Notes: a model not told the origin generated them from the sequence alone. Positions 8,760 through 17,382 are shown, counted from the first letter of the stretch. The stretch: DNA of 49,975 nt from Streptomyces sp. NRRL B-1347 (GCF_000720325.1 NZ_JOJM01000061.1:1-49975), one strand, 5' to 3'. A program made the numbers and translations.

Positions 8760-10738
8760 GCAAACGCACCACCCGGCCTGACAGCGAACAGCCATCGGTC
8801 TCGGAGTCCGAGCGACTGCTGTTCGGCGGGCAGCTGGAGTACGACATGGGCTGGAACACCCACCACGGATCCTGGCTGCGCCTCTCGCTGTGGGCGATGG
8901 CCCGCAGCCTCCCCCGACTGGTGATCACCGCGATGAGGCTGGCCCGCTGGGCGGACCGGCGCGCGCTGCGTACCGTGGCGGTGGCCGAGATCGCCCTGGG
9001 GATCCTGCAAGCGGTCTCCCTGGTGGCCGTCAACGCCGTGCTGGGCCGCATGCTGACCACCGGAGCGATCACCGACCGGATCACTCAGGCCCTGCCCGCC
9101 TTGGCCGTGGTCTCCGGGGCGGCGGTGGCGGGGGCGCTGTGCACGGCGGCGTCGACCGCCGCGACCGGCACGCTGGAGCCGAAAGTGCAGCGCGTGGCCA
9201 CCGAGCGCTACCTCACCCTCGTCTCCCGCGTCGAACTCAAGGCGATCGAGGACGACGAGTTCCACCGCCTCCTCGACTCGGCCGCCTGGGGCGCGGAGTC
9301 CGCCCGCCGGATGGTCAAGTACACGACCAGCGTGGTCAACGCGCTCATCTCCCTCGTCGCCGCCGCGGGAGTCCTGACCGTCCTGCACCCGGCTCTGCTG
9401 CCGCTGCTGGTCGCGATGACGCTCCCCAGCGCCTGGGGAGCGATGACCAAGGCCCGCAGGAGGTACGTCAGCTTCCACCAGTTCGTCCAGCACGCCCGCG
9501 CCGCGCAGCTGCTGATCCGGCTCCTGATCGACCAGAACGCGGCTCCGGAGATCCGCCTGCACGCGATGGGCCCGTTCCTGCTGGAGCACTTCGAAGGAAT
9601 GGCCGACACCAGCGAGCGCGAGCAGGCCAGACTGGCCCGGCTCGACGCACGCACCGGCCTGCTGGCCGCCGCCGCGACGGGGGCGGCGACCGCTGTCACC
9701 TACGGCATGCTCGGACTCCTGCTGTGGACCGGAGCGATGCGCCTGTCCGTGGCCGGGACCGCGGTCCTCGCCATCCGCACCGGCTCCGAGGCACTGCGCC
9801 GCTGCGTCCTGCAGATCTCCGACGTCCACCAGGAGAGCCTCTTCGTCGGCGACTACGAGCGGCTGTGCGAGGAGGCGGGCCGTCGGGCCATTCCCACCAG
9901 CGGGCAGAGCCTTCCCGAACGCGTACGGGAGATCCGCTTCGAGGACGTGTCCTTCACCTACCCCGGCAAGGACACTCCGGCGCTCACCGGGATCGACCTG
10001 GTGCTGCCCGCGGGCCGGACCATCGCCTTGGTGGGCAGCAACGGCTCAGGCAAGTCGACCCTCGTCAAGCTGCTGTGCGGACTCTACGCACCGGACGAGG
10101 GGCACATCTGGTGGGACGACGTGGACGCCGCCCAGGCCGACCGGGCGCAGATCTTCGACCGCGTCGCCGCCGTCAACCAGGACTTCTACCGCTGGCCCTT
10201 CACCGCCCGCGTGAACATCGGCATCGGCCGCCCCCGCCGCTCCTTCGACGACGGGCCCATCATGGCGGCCGCCCGCTACTCGGGAGCCGACGCCGTCATC
10301 GACGAACTGCCGTCCGGCCTCGGTACGTTGCTCCAGCGCGGGTACAAGGGCGGGCAGCAGATCTCCGGCGGCCAGTGGCAGAAGGTCGGCATCGCCCGCG
10401 GCCGCTTCCGCTCGGGCGAGGTCCTCGTGGTGGACGAGCCCACCAGCGCCCTCGACCCGGTCGCCGAACAGAAGATCTTCGACCAGATCCACGCCCTGGC
10501 CGAACAAGGCCAGACCGTCGTCCTGGTCACCCACCGCCTGCACAGCGTCCGGCACGCCGACACCATCGTCGTCCTCGACCACGGCCGCGTCATCGAACAC
10601 GGCACCTTCGACCAACTCATGGACCCCCACACCTCGAAGGGCGCCTTCCGCACGTCCTACCTCCTGCAGTCCAGCGCCTTCGACCAGAGCCCAGCCCCAC
10701 AACACGACCACCCACCAGCCGCCGCCCAGGACGGCTGA
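8756..10738 (+). CDS. ABC transporter half-molecule, fused membrane and ATP-binding domains (exporter)
   Basis: A 660-residue type IV ABC exporter half-transporter. Residues from about 60 to 340 form the transmembrane domain (six hydrophobic segments starting near VAVAEIALGILQAVSLVAV). The nucleotide-binding domain follows from about residue 390: Walker A GSNGSGKST, signature ISGGQWQK (a slight variant of LSGGQ), Walker B EVLVVDEPTSALDP and switch His in VTHRLHSVRHAD. The soluble N terminus is about 50 residues and has no peptidase C39 domain. It is translationally coupled to the small ORF at 8598 and followed by a strong hairpin, so it ends the transcript. A homodimeric small-molecule or peptide exporter is inferred. 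Confidence 0.92.
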   Translation: MSKRTTRPDSEQPSVSESERLLFGGQLEYDMGWNTHHGSWLRLSLWAMARSLPRLVITAMRLARWADRRALRTVAVAEIALGILQAVSLVAVNAVLGRMLTTGAITDRITQALPALAVVSGAAVAGALCTAASTAATGTLEPKVQRVATERYLTLVSRVELKAIEDDEFHRLLDSAAWGAESARRMVKYTTSVVNALISLVAAAGVLTVLHPALLPLLVAMTLPSAWGAMTKARRRYVSFHQFVQHARAAQLLIRLLIDQNAAPEIRLHAMGPFLLEHFEGMADTSEREQARLARLDARTGLLAAAATGAATAVTYGMLGLLLWTGAMRLSVAGTAVLAIRTGSEALRRCVLQISDVHQESLFVGDYERLCEEAGRRAIPTSGQSLPERVREIRFEDVSFTYPGKDTPALTGIDLVLPAGRTIALVGSNGSGKSTLVKLLCGLYAPDEGHIWWDDVDAAQADRAQIFDRVAAVNQDFYRWPFTARVNIGIGRPRRSFDDGPIMAAARYSGADAVIDELPSGLGTLLQRGYKGGQQISGGQWQKVGIARGRFRSGEVLVVDEPTSALDPVAEQKIFDQIHALAEQGQTVVLVTHRLHSVRHADTIVVLDHGRVIEHGTFDQLMDPHTSKGAFRTSYLLQSSAFDQSPAPQHDHPPAAAQDG

Positions 10739-10754
10739 CAGCCACAGATCCACC

Positions 10755-10790
10755 GCCCCGCCCGCGCCGCCACAGCGGCACGGGCGGGGC
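10755..10790 (+). terminator. Strong hairpin after the ABC exporter gene
   Basis: 16-base arms (10755-10770 and 10775-10790) with one mismatch and a 4-base CACA loop, almost all G-C, 16 bp after the stop codon. No T-run, as is usual for Streptomyces terminators. Confidence 0.8.
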
Positions 10791-10884
10791 CCATCGCCAT
10801 GTCTCGACGCCCGCGGTGACGGTTCCGCCCCCGCCCACCCAGTCACTGCGACCACCAATCCGGCGCACCTACGTGGTCACAGCA

Positions 10885-11379
10885 CTAGCCAGCTCTTCCC
10901 GCTGCCTCCTCGCAGGCCTGGCTGTCCCGCAGAGCCAGCAGTGACAGGTAGTCGCCTCCCTCGTGCGTGCGGTGCGTTACTTGAAGGTTCCAGGACCCCT
11001 TGGTGAGCGACGTCAAGCCGGACTCCTTGGAGGTGTGGCGATCAGTGACCTTCCATCCGAGCTTGCGGAGAGTGCTCACGACCGCGTCGACCTGCGCATC
11101 CTTTGTAGGTGAGAACGTGGCCCAGTCCACTGCGCACCTCTTCATGGCGTCGTCCATGGGCACGTCTGTCTCCGGCCCTGCACCGGCGCCCTCGGCAGCA
11201 GCCCTCAGATCTGAGCGGACAGCCGACTGCCCCCACTTCCTTGAAGCCGAATCCGCCGGTGTGGCCTCGGCCTTGCCCCCAGCGCTTCGAGGCTGATCCT
11301 CACTGCACCCGGCCACCAGCAGTAGTACAGCGGCAGCCACCCCTAAGCCAGCAACCCGTCTGTGCGCTCGATCGCCCAT
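10885..11379 (-). CDS. Small lipoprotein of unknown function
   Basis: A 164-residue protein with a clear lipoprotein signal: MGDRAHRRVAGLGVAAAVLL then VAGC lipobox. The mature part has a short low-complexity linker, then a compact domain with two further Cys (KRCAVDW and SQACEEA) and the segment VDAVVSTLRKLGWKVTDRH. ATG 11379 is preferred to an upstream ATG because it sits immediately before the signal peptide with GGGGAAG upstream. Lipid-anchored on the outer face of the membrane. Monocistronic, separated from its upstream neighbour by two hairpins. Confidence 0.8.
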   Translation of the reverse strand: MGDRAHRRVAGLGVAAAVLLLVAGCSEDQPRSAGGKAEATPADSASRKWGQSAVRSDLRAAAEGAGAGPETDVPMDDAMKRCAVDWATFSPTKDAQVDAVVSTLRKLGWKVTDRHTSKESGLTSLTKGSWNLQVTHRTHEGGDYLSLLALRDSQACEEAAGRAG

Positions 11380-11702
11380 CGTCTTCCCCACCCCTATCCG
11401 ACACCCCGGCACCCCGACACGCTGCACGAGGCGCCATGGAGTGTCGCACGACCTTACGGAGGGCTCACTCGCCGCCTAGCCCTGCCTAGAGGCGACCTGG
11501 TCGAGCGTCTTCGCCACGAACATCCAGGACTGGCCTGGCGCTTGAGCCCTCATCCGACGCGAAGAGCGCTCCCCTACAACTACGGCCGAACCTGGCGGTT
11601 GTGTGCAGCAGGCATGAGCACATCGACGGTAACGAGCAACAGCAGCCCCAGCCCGCCCAGGACGATCAGCGCAAGCCTTGCTCATCCTGCCGCCTCGATT
11701 GT

Positions 11703-11737
11703 CGCCCCGATCGGCCTGTACCGCCGCGATCGGGGCG
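11703..11737. terminator. Inverted repeat, 11-bp perfect arms
   Basis: Arms CGCCCCGATCG (11703-11713) and its complement (11727-11737) with a 13-base loop. With the hairpin at 11752-11800 it forms a double hairpin downstream of the minus-strand hydrolase gene; most likely the second half of a tandem terminator. Bases 11380-11702 show no gene. Confidence 0.55.
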
Positions 11738-11751
11738 GCCGCGCATCCACC

Positions 11752-11800
11752 GGCCGCCGCCATCGAGGAAGGCCAGCACCTGCCCTCGATGGCGGCGGCC
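11752..11800 (-). terminator. Terminator of the hydrolase gene, 17-bp perfect stem
   Basis: Arms 11752-11768 and 11784-11800 are perfect complements (GGCCGCCGCCATCGAGG) with a 15-base loop. It starts five bases beyond the stop codon of the minus-strand gene ending at 11806. Confidence 0.85.
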
Positions 11801-11805
11801 CGGTC

Positions 11806-12528
11806 TCACTTCAGGTGCCGGTCGTAGAACCGGTTCGCGTCCTCCCCCTCGAACCACGGCGTGCCGGTGTGCCCGCCCAGATTGGCGTGCAGCGTCTTCT
11901 CCTTGGTGCCGAAGGCGTCGAACAGGTCAAGGGCGCGCTGCCGGGGGTTTCCTTCGTCGTCCCACTGCAGCAGGAGGAGCAGCGGAACGGAGACTCGCCG
12001 GGCCTCCTCGCGCTGGGCGCGGGGTACGTAACCCCCGGCGAAGAACCCGGCGGCCGCGATGCGTGGCTCGGTCACCGCGAGCCGGATACCGAGGGCCATC
12101 CACCCCGAGTACCCCACTGGGCCGCCGATCTCGGGCAGCGCGAGGAGGGCGTCCAGGGTGGTCCGCCATTCCGGGGCCGCCTTTTCGACCAGCGGGCCGA
12201 CGAGGGACTCGAAGATCTCGTCGACCGGCTCACCGGCCTGCATCGCCCGCCGCAGCTCGGCCCGTGCCTGCTCGTCGGCGGCGGAACGGGGCCGGTCACC
12301 GCACCCGGCGGCGTCGATGGTGGCCACCGCGTATCCGTACGCCGCGGTGTGCCGGCCCCGGGCCACCAGCCGGGCTTGGCTCTTGGGCAGACCGTTGTTG
12401 TGGGCCATCAGGATCAGCGGTGCCGGTGCGGCGGATTCCGGAGTCCACAGGGTGCCGGGGATCTCGCCGAGGGTGAATTCGCGCTCAACGACGCCGACGT
12501 CGAGGCGTTGCTCAGAAGTGAAGCGCAT
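11806..12528 (-). CDS. Alpha/beta hydrolase, dienelactone-hydrolase-like
   Basis: A 240-residue cytoplasmic hydrolase beginning MRFTSEQRLDVGVVEREFT. Features: LILMAHNNGLPKSQ in the oxyanion region, nucleophile region GPVGYSGWMALG, acid loop QWDDEGNPRQRAL and C-terminal HTGTPW. The elbow reads G-Y-S-G-W, so the last Gly of GxSxG is Trp here. The ATG at 12528 is supported by AAAGG upstream; a longer frame extends to 12840 but reads as low-complexity non-coding sequence. The large intergenic region upstream (12529-12959) should hold its promoter. Ester or lactone substrate unknown. Confidence 0.8.
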   Translation of the reverse strand: MRFTSEQRLDVGVVEREFTLGEIPGTLWTPESAAPAPLILMAHNNGLPKSQARLVARGRHTAAYGYAVATIDAAGCGDRPRSAADEQARAELRRAMQAGEPVDEIFESLVGPLVEKAAPEWRTTLDALLALPEIGGPVGYSGWMALGIRLAVTEPRIAAAGFFAGGYVPRAQREEARRVSVPLLLLLQWDDEGNPRQRALDLFDAFGTKEKTLHANLGGHTGTPWFEGEDANRFYDRHLK

Positions 12529-12743
12529 GGTCGTGCCTTTCGGGAGTGCGCAGAGCGGCGCTCCCGGACGACCTATCGCCCGACCGTGACCCCGGAGGGG
12601 AGCACCCATGTCAATGGTGTGTTCACGGGTACCACCTCCTCGTTCTCTCGCACGGCCTCCGGAAACGTAGCAGCGGTCGTCGCGGCCCGCCAACAGGTTT
12701 TCGCGGAGGCTCCGTGGCCGGGTGAAGCACCCCATTAGGAATC

Positions 12744-12762
12744 CGGCTCGCTCCGCGAGCCG
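12744..12762. promoter_or_regulatory. Hairpin/operator CGGCTCGC-TCC-GCGAGCCG
   Basis: Perfect 8-bp arms with a 3-base centre, about 220 bp upstream of the minus-strand hydrolase start. The 12529-12959 region has no credible gene on either strand. The palindrome could be an operator or a stem terminating the minus-strand transcript of the PKS-like gene that ends at 12960. Confidence 0.35.
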
Positions 12763-12959
12763 TTGGGAGCTATCTGTCTCATTCCCGACCCCAGCCGCGA
12801 ACCCGGAGTGGTCGGAGCGGCTGCCGACATGGTGTGCCACTCCGGGCCGGTCCCTGCGCTACCCCCTGATCCCGTACGGACGAAGCTGGCCGCCGCCGCA
12901 CAAGCGTTGCGGACGCAGCGTACGTAGAGTTACTAGATCAGTACGGTGAACAGCGTTGG

Positions 12960-14021
12960 TCAGAAGGCTGCTTCGTGTGCCGACTTCGGCTGCTTCTGCC
13001 GGGGAATGGCCGAGGTTGTCCACCGCACCCTGCAGGCCGCGGCCAGATGGCCCGGGGCCAGTCCCAGCAGCAGGCCGTGGGATCCGGCGGCGGGAGGGCG
13101 CTGGTGGAGGCGAGCCAGCAGTTGGAGCACGGCCGCAGCGCCCGAGTCGCCGTCTTCGGCGATGCCGACGATGGAGGGTTCGAGCGCCTGCTGAGGCAGG
13201 GGCCCTGCCTGGGACAGGGAGTGCAGCGGGGCCGGGCCACCGGGGTGGACGAGCGCGAAGCCGGGCGGCGTCTGCCCTGGCCGCAGCCAGGGGAGCGCTG
13301 AGAAGCCCGGATGGTCCTTGACGAGACAACCGAGCTGCTCGGCCTGCGCGGAGACCTGGGTGTCACGATGGGCGTACTGCCAGGTCGCGTCGATGACCAG
13401 ACCCCGTTCGGCGAGGGCCCCACCGCTGACGACGACGGCCGCTGCGCCGTCGCTGACCATGAGCTGACGGGCGAGCGCGGCGGGGGTGGCGGTGTCGGAG
13501 CCGATGGCGGTGAGCGGCTGGTGGATCCCGGCCGCCACCACCAGGACGGGCTTGCCGAGCCTCGCCATGTCCTCCGCCACGATCAGCGCGTGCACGGCGC
13601 CGGTGCTGGATAAGCCGGTCAACGGCACGCGTGCGGTGGTGGACGGCAGGCCGAGGGTGAGCACCACGTCGCTGTCGAGGAACGGATCGGACTCGGCGGA
13701 TGGCGGATCCTGGACGACCACTAGCCCTCCCACGTCCTGGGCGGCCGTACCGGCGCTCGTCAGCGCGCGGCGGCATGCCTGCCCCATCAGCACGCGCAGA
13801 TCGCCGTGGCGGTCTTCCGCCGCGTACGGCTCGTGCACTCGATCGTCGGGGCACGGCCGGATGCGTCTGCGGCGCCGCCCGGTCACCGCGCGGGCCGCGG
13901 TGAGGAAGTCCGGGTGTCCGGCGAGCTCGGGGTGGCGCCGGCACAGGACGGCGGCGACCTCGTCCGTGGTCATGTCGTACTGTCCGTGCGCGATGCCGGG
14001 CGGGCTGACGTGGATCTGCAC
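12960..14021 (-). CDS. Type III PKS-like (chalcone-synthase superfamily) protein with substituted active-site residues
   Basis: A 353-residue thiolase-fold protein of the chalcone/stilbene-synthase type, co-linear with the PKS at 16308. The nucleophile region reads RVPLTGLSSTGAVHAL, which places Ser139 where the catalytic Cys should be. His259 is kept (ALVHPGG), but the GN motif reads GDSG, giving Asp292 instead of Asn. The GFGPG loop is GLAPG. N- and C-terminal segments are Arg- and Lys-rich. GTG 14021 is supported by AGGAG. It is the second gene of a minus-strand pair with the hydrolase at 14077 (55-bp gap). Without Cys and Asn, normal malonyl-CoA condensation is unlikely. It could be a non-catalytic partner or have a different acyl-transfer role. 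Confidence 0.75.
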   Translation of the reverse strand: MQIHVSPPGIAHGQYDMTTDEVAAVLCRRHPELAGHPDFLTAARAVTGRRRRRIRPCPDDRVHEPYAAEDRHGDLRVLMGQACRRALTSAGTAAQDVGGLVVVQDPPSAESDPFLDSDVVLTLGLPSTTARVPLTGLSSTGAVHALIVAEDMARLGKPVLVVAAGIHQPLTAIGSDTATPAALARQLMVSDGAAAVVVSGGALAERGLVIDATWQYAHRDTQVSAQAEQLGCLVKDHPGFSALPWLRPGQTPPGFALVHPGGPAPLHSLSQAGPLPQQALEPSIVGIAEDGDSGAAAVLQLLARLHQRPPAAGSHGLLLGLAPGHLAAACRVRWTTSAIPRQKQPKSAHEAAF

Positions 14022-14076
14022 GTTTTCTCCTGCTGGTCACTGAGGTGCGGTGGGCCGACGGGGGCGCACTGCCGGG

Positions 14077-14748
14077 CTACGTCGTCACAGCCGCGGGGAG
14101 GTGCTGCTCGTAAGTCCAGCGTGCGGCCTGCTCGGCGAGCTGGAGGACGCGCGGGGGTTTTCGGCCGTCGAGGTGAGCGTATTCGGCGCCGGTGATGATG
14201 ACGACGCGCTCGGGGGCACCCATGTCCGGATAGAAGCCGCGGGCCAGGATGTCGGCGGCGGTGCGGTAGGACCCTTTCTCGGGTACGGCGTTGGCGAAGC
14301 CGTACCGGAACTGCGCCTTGTTCAGGGAGACGGCGCGCTTGGTGTTGCCGGGATTGCGCAGGAACGCGAACGTCGACTTCGCCTGGGCCGGGCCGACGGC
14401 TTTGACGCCCTTGATCTGGCCGGGGCAGATCGCGACCGCCGCCGCGCCCAGGCCCTGGCCGAGCAGATGCTGGGCGATGAAGCCGCCGACGGAGTGCCCG
14501 ACGAGGACGGGCGGGGTGTCGAGGGTCCGGATGACTCGGGCGTGTGCTGCGGAGATCTCCGCGAGCCCGACGCCGGCCTGGTCCTCGGGGCGGCGTCGCG
14601 CCTCGGCGACGGTCGCCGGGACGCCGGGCCACTCAGGCATGATCGGCTCGTACCCGGCGTCACGGAACGTGTCCGCCCACCCCTGCCAGCTCGTCGAGTG
14701 GAGCCACAAACCGTGGATGAACATCACGGGAGTGCGATGCGTGGTCAT
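14077..14748 (-). CDS. Alpha/beta hydrolase, short form
   Basis: A 223-residue hydrolase: HGLWLHSTSW at the oxyanion strand, nucleophile elbow GHSVGG, then AICPGQIKGVKAVGPAQAK and FRYGFANAVPEKGS, typical of a widespread actinobacterial esterase-like family. Those proteins are, from memory, about 270-290 residues, with a cap and an explicit Asp-His tail. Here the part after GFANAVPE is short and ends ITGAEYAHLDGRKPPR, so the protein may have lost its cap. The only late His candidate is in AHLDGR. ATG 14748 has AGGAGG at ideal spacing. It probably shares a transcript with the PKS-like gene 55 bp downstream. Confidence 0.75.
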   Translation of the reverse strand: MTTHRTPVMFIHGLWLHSTSWQGWADTFRDAGYEPIMPEWPGVPATVAEARRRPEDQAGVGLAEISAAHARVIRTLDTPPVLVGHSVGGFIAQHLLGQGLGAAAVAICPGQIKGVKAVGPAQAKSTFAFLRNPGNTKRAVSLNKAQFRYGFANAVPEKGSYRTAADILARGFYPDMGAPERVVIITGAEYAHLDGRKPPRVLQLAEQAARWTYEQHLPAAVTT

Positions 14749-15079
14749 GGTGGCCTCCTGGAAGGCGGCAACCGCTGGGCGGCATGACCTGGGGCCGTGA
14801 AGCACTGAGCGGCTACCGCTCTTGAGGAGCAGAGTCAGCGTCCGCTCTGCCCCACACGGACCATCTCATTCCATCCCATCAGGGGCCCAGCCGCACTTTC
14901 GCAGGCCCTTCGTGGCTCGCGTTCGGCTTTCCCGCAACCTGGTGTCCCAGGACCCCGCATCGAGGCCACCGCACGCCGGGCGGGGAGCCCTGCCCACAGA
15001 TTGTTGACCGCATGCGCGAAGATCTCTGGCGCACAGCCGGTAGATTCTCCCGGAAGGGCGGGCTGCGCGACAGTGCAAA

Positions 15080-15095
15080 CAATCTCACATGATTG
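15080..15095. promoter_or_regulatory. Inverted repeat CAATC-N6-GATTG in the promoter region of the XRE regulator
   Basis: Sits in the only AT-rich patch (15075-15115) of the 14749-15152 intergenic region, between divergent genes. Perfect 5-base arms, about 58 bp upstream of the regulator's start and about 330 bp from the hydrolase start. A plausible autoregulatory operator. No further gene seen in this gap. Confidence 0.4.
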
Positions 15096-15152
15096 AACAT
15101 TGAATAGCTATCTGGGTCGGCTTCGGCCGCGGATGGCTCCTGGGGAGGGTTC

Positions 15153-15989
15153 ATGGACAGCGAACGGGTCGGCCAGATATTGGGCAACGCGCGGGAGCGC
15201 ACCGACGCGGCCCAGTACGCGGAACTGCCGGAACTGCGGCACAAGGCCGGTCTTGCCGCTGAGCGGGGACCGGGCGGACGCCGCCTGAGCTGCCTCTCCC
15301 AGGTGGAGGTGTCCCTGCTGCTGGGCTACGACCCCGCTCGCGGGGTCTACGCGCGACTGGAACGGGGCAAGATCGCCAACCCCGACCCCGGCCTGCTGCG
15401 CCGCGTCGCCACGATCCTGAACCTGCGGGAGCACCAGTGGCACGACCTCTACATCTCCCTCTTCGGTCACCGGGCCCCCAGCCCGCTGCGCCCGGCCACC
15501 TCGCTCGACTTCCGCGAGAAGTGGGAGTGGGTGGTCCGGAGCCAGCGGCACGCGGCGTACGTGAGCGACGGGGCCTGGAACGTCGTGGCCCACAACGAGG
15601 CCGCCAACGCCCTGTTCCACCCCATGCCGCAGAACGTCATGAGGTGGATGCTGTCGCTGCCCCCGCACCAGGACAGCCGCGCCGCCATGCCCGACTGGGC
15701 GGAGAACTGGGGGCCGGTGGCGCTCAGCCAGCTGTCCGCCGCGCTCAAGGAAAGGGACAACGAGGCGCACGAGGAACTGCGTCAGATCGAGCGCGAGGTG
15801 CTTGAGCAGCCCGAGCTGAAAGCGCTGTATGAGAGCCGTCTGGACTCCTACATCCACCCCGACGGCTCCCGCCGCCTCATGGTCCACGGCTCCCGTCAGG
15901 AGGTCGGGGTGATGAACGCCGCCGCCGCCACACCGATGGGTGCCATCCACGGGCGATTCATCGTCATGACATGGGTGCCGCTCGTCTAG
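15153..15989 (+). CDS. XRE-family regulator with MmyB-like ligand-binding domain
   Basis: A 278-residue cytoplasmic transcription factor. Residues about 10-105 form the helix-turn-helix domain (LRHKAGLA, then SQVEVSLLLGYDPARG, YARLERGKIANPDP); after a linker, residues about 118-275 form the MmyB-like domain (WEWVVRSQRHAAYVSDGAW, NVVAHNEAANALF, later HPDGSRRLMVHG). In this family the C-terminal domain is PAS-like and probably binds a small ligand. It lies between the two PKS-like genes and is transcribed towards the canonical one, so it is the best candidate regulator of this locus. Confidence 0.88.
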   Translation: MDSERVGQILGNARERTDAAQYAELPELRHKAGLAAERGPGGRRLSCLSQVEVSLLLGYDPARGVYARLERGKIANPDPGLLRRVATILNLREHQWHDLYISLFGHRAPSPLRPATSLDFREKWEWVVRSQRHAAYVSDGAWNVVAHNEAANALFHPMPQNVMRWMLSLPPHQDSRAAMPDWAENWGPVALSQLSAALKERDNEAHEELRQIEREVLEQPELKALYESRLDSYIHPDGSRRLMVHGSRQEVGVMNAAAATPMGAIHGRFIVMTWVPLV

Positions 15990-16084
15990 CGGCGTTCTGC
16001 TGCGGCCAGGGACACATCGGATGCGGCTCACCCTGGCACGCACTCCTGAATTATCTAATCCGCTTCAGGTCCGGGGCAGTTCAC

Positions 16085-16114
16085 GCAGATTGGCCGCAGA
16101 GTGCGCCGATCTGC
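16085..16114. promoter_or_regulatory. Inverted repeat, 10-base arms, upstream of the type III PKS gene
   Basis: GCAGATTGGC (16085-16094) and GCCGATCTGC (16105-16114) pair with one G-T wobble across 10 bases. It lies in the 15990-16307 gap, about 195 bp before the PKS start. May be an operator for the neighbouring XRE regulator or a 5'-UTR hairpin. Confidence 0.4.
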
Positions 16115-16307
16115 CCCATGTAACCTGCGAGAACCCCGCCCCTTGCGACAACCTCCCGGTCGGGGACCTCGACCAGTCCGCTCCTGTGGACACGCGCCGC
16201 CTTCGTACCCTCCACGGCTGGAACACCGTCGGAACAGAAGGAACGGGCCCGCGTGCTGGGGGACGGCTACAGACCACATCCCCGCGCGTGCAGAACGGAG
16301 CACCCCC

Positions 16308-17369
16308 GTGGCCTACGTCACCCGGCCCTCAGTCGTCATCCCCGCTTTCGAGATACCCACGTCGGCCGTCGTCAGCGACATCATCGACTCCCTGCCCCCG
16401 GACCCCCAGCTGCCCTCTCCCGCCGTCATCAACCGCTGGGCCCGGAACCTCAAGATCGACACCCGGTACTTCGTCACGCCGCTGGAGGTCGTCGCCAAGG
16501 CCGGCACCGTGACCGAGCGCAACAACCACGCCCTCCCCGCCATGTACGAGATGGCCACGACGGCGGCGTACGACGCCCTCAAGGCCGCAGGCCTGGATCC
16601 CGCCGACATCGACTGCGTCATCACCAGCCACAGCACCACACCCGCGACCCCCGGGCTCGACGTCCACCTCGTCAACCAGCTCGACCTGCGGCCGGACGTC
16701 ATGCGCATGCCCGCCACCCAACTGGGCTGCGTCGGCGGCGCCCACTCCCTGGCCTGGGCCGCCCGGCTCGTCGAGGCCATGCCCGGACTGCGCGTCCTGG
16801 TCGTGATCGGCGAGGCACTGAGCACCGTGTACCGGCGCGAGAAGAACGATCCGGCGGGGATCCTCTACCGGATGCTGTTCGGCGACGGGGCGGGCGCCTG
16901 CATCGTCTCCGGCGACCCGCACAACGCCTGCCTGGAAGTCCGCGGCAGCTGGCAGCACCTCGTGCCCCACACCATGGACTCCTACACGCTCGAGGTCGAA
17001 CCGACCGGCATGCACTTCACCTCCGAGAAGTGGGCCCCCGACGGGATCAACCACTTGATGGGCCCGCTGTGGGAGTGGCTGCACACGACCGACCCGTACT
17101 GGACGCCCGAAGTCGTCATCGCGCACCCGGGCGGCCCCAGGATCCTGGAGGACGCCACCAAGGGCCTAGGGTGCGCCCCCGACCTCCTCCAGCACTCCTG
17201 GGAAAGCCTGCGGACCCGCGGAAACCTGGGCGGCGTCGCCGTCCTGGACATCCTCGCCCGCACGGCGGCCAGCGGCCCGCACCACGGAAGCCGCACCCTC
17301 CTGCTGGGCATCGGCCCCGGCCTCACCGGAGCCGCGGTCGAGGGCCGCTGGCACAATCCGACGGCCTAG
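16308..17369 (+). CDS. Type III polyketide synthase (chalcone/stilbene-synthase family)
   Basis: A 353-residue type III PKS with the complete triad: Cys141 in QLGCVGGAHSL, His273 in IAHPGGPRIL and Asn306 in RGNLGGVAVL, plus the GPGLT loop at 336-340. These soluble homodimers load an acyl-CoA on Cys, extend it with malonyl-CoA and cyclise the chain. Starter and product cannot be read from sequence. The GTG start at 16308 has GGAG upstream and gives a normal-length protein. It faces convergently the flotillin gene and is paired, across an XRE regulator and a hydrolase, with a degenerate paralogue on the other strand that also has 353 residues. Confidence 0.9.
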   Translation: MAYVTRPSVVIPAFEIPTSAVVSDIIDSLPPDPQLPSPAVINRWARNLKIDTRYFVTPLEVVAKAGTVTERNNHALPAMYEMATTAAYDALKAAGLDPADIDCVITSHSTTPATPGLDVHLVNQLDLRPDVMRMPATQLGCVGGAHSLAWAARLVEAMPGLRVLVVIGEALSTVYRREKNDPAGILYRMLFGDGAGACIVSGDPHNACLEVRGSWQHLVPHTMDSYTLEVEPTGMHFTSEKWAPDGINHLMGPLWEWLHTTDPYWTPEVVIAHPGGPRILEDATKGLGCAPDLLQHSWESLRTRGNLGGVAVLDILARTAASGPHHGSRTLLLGIGPGLTGAAVEGRWHNPTA

Positions 17370-17382
17370 CGCGAGTTCTGTG

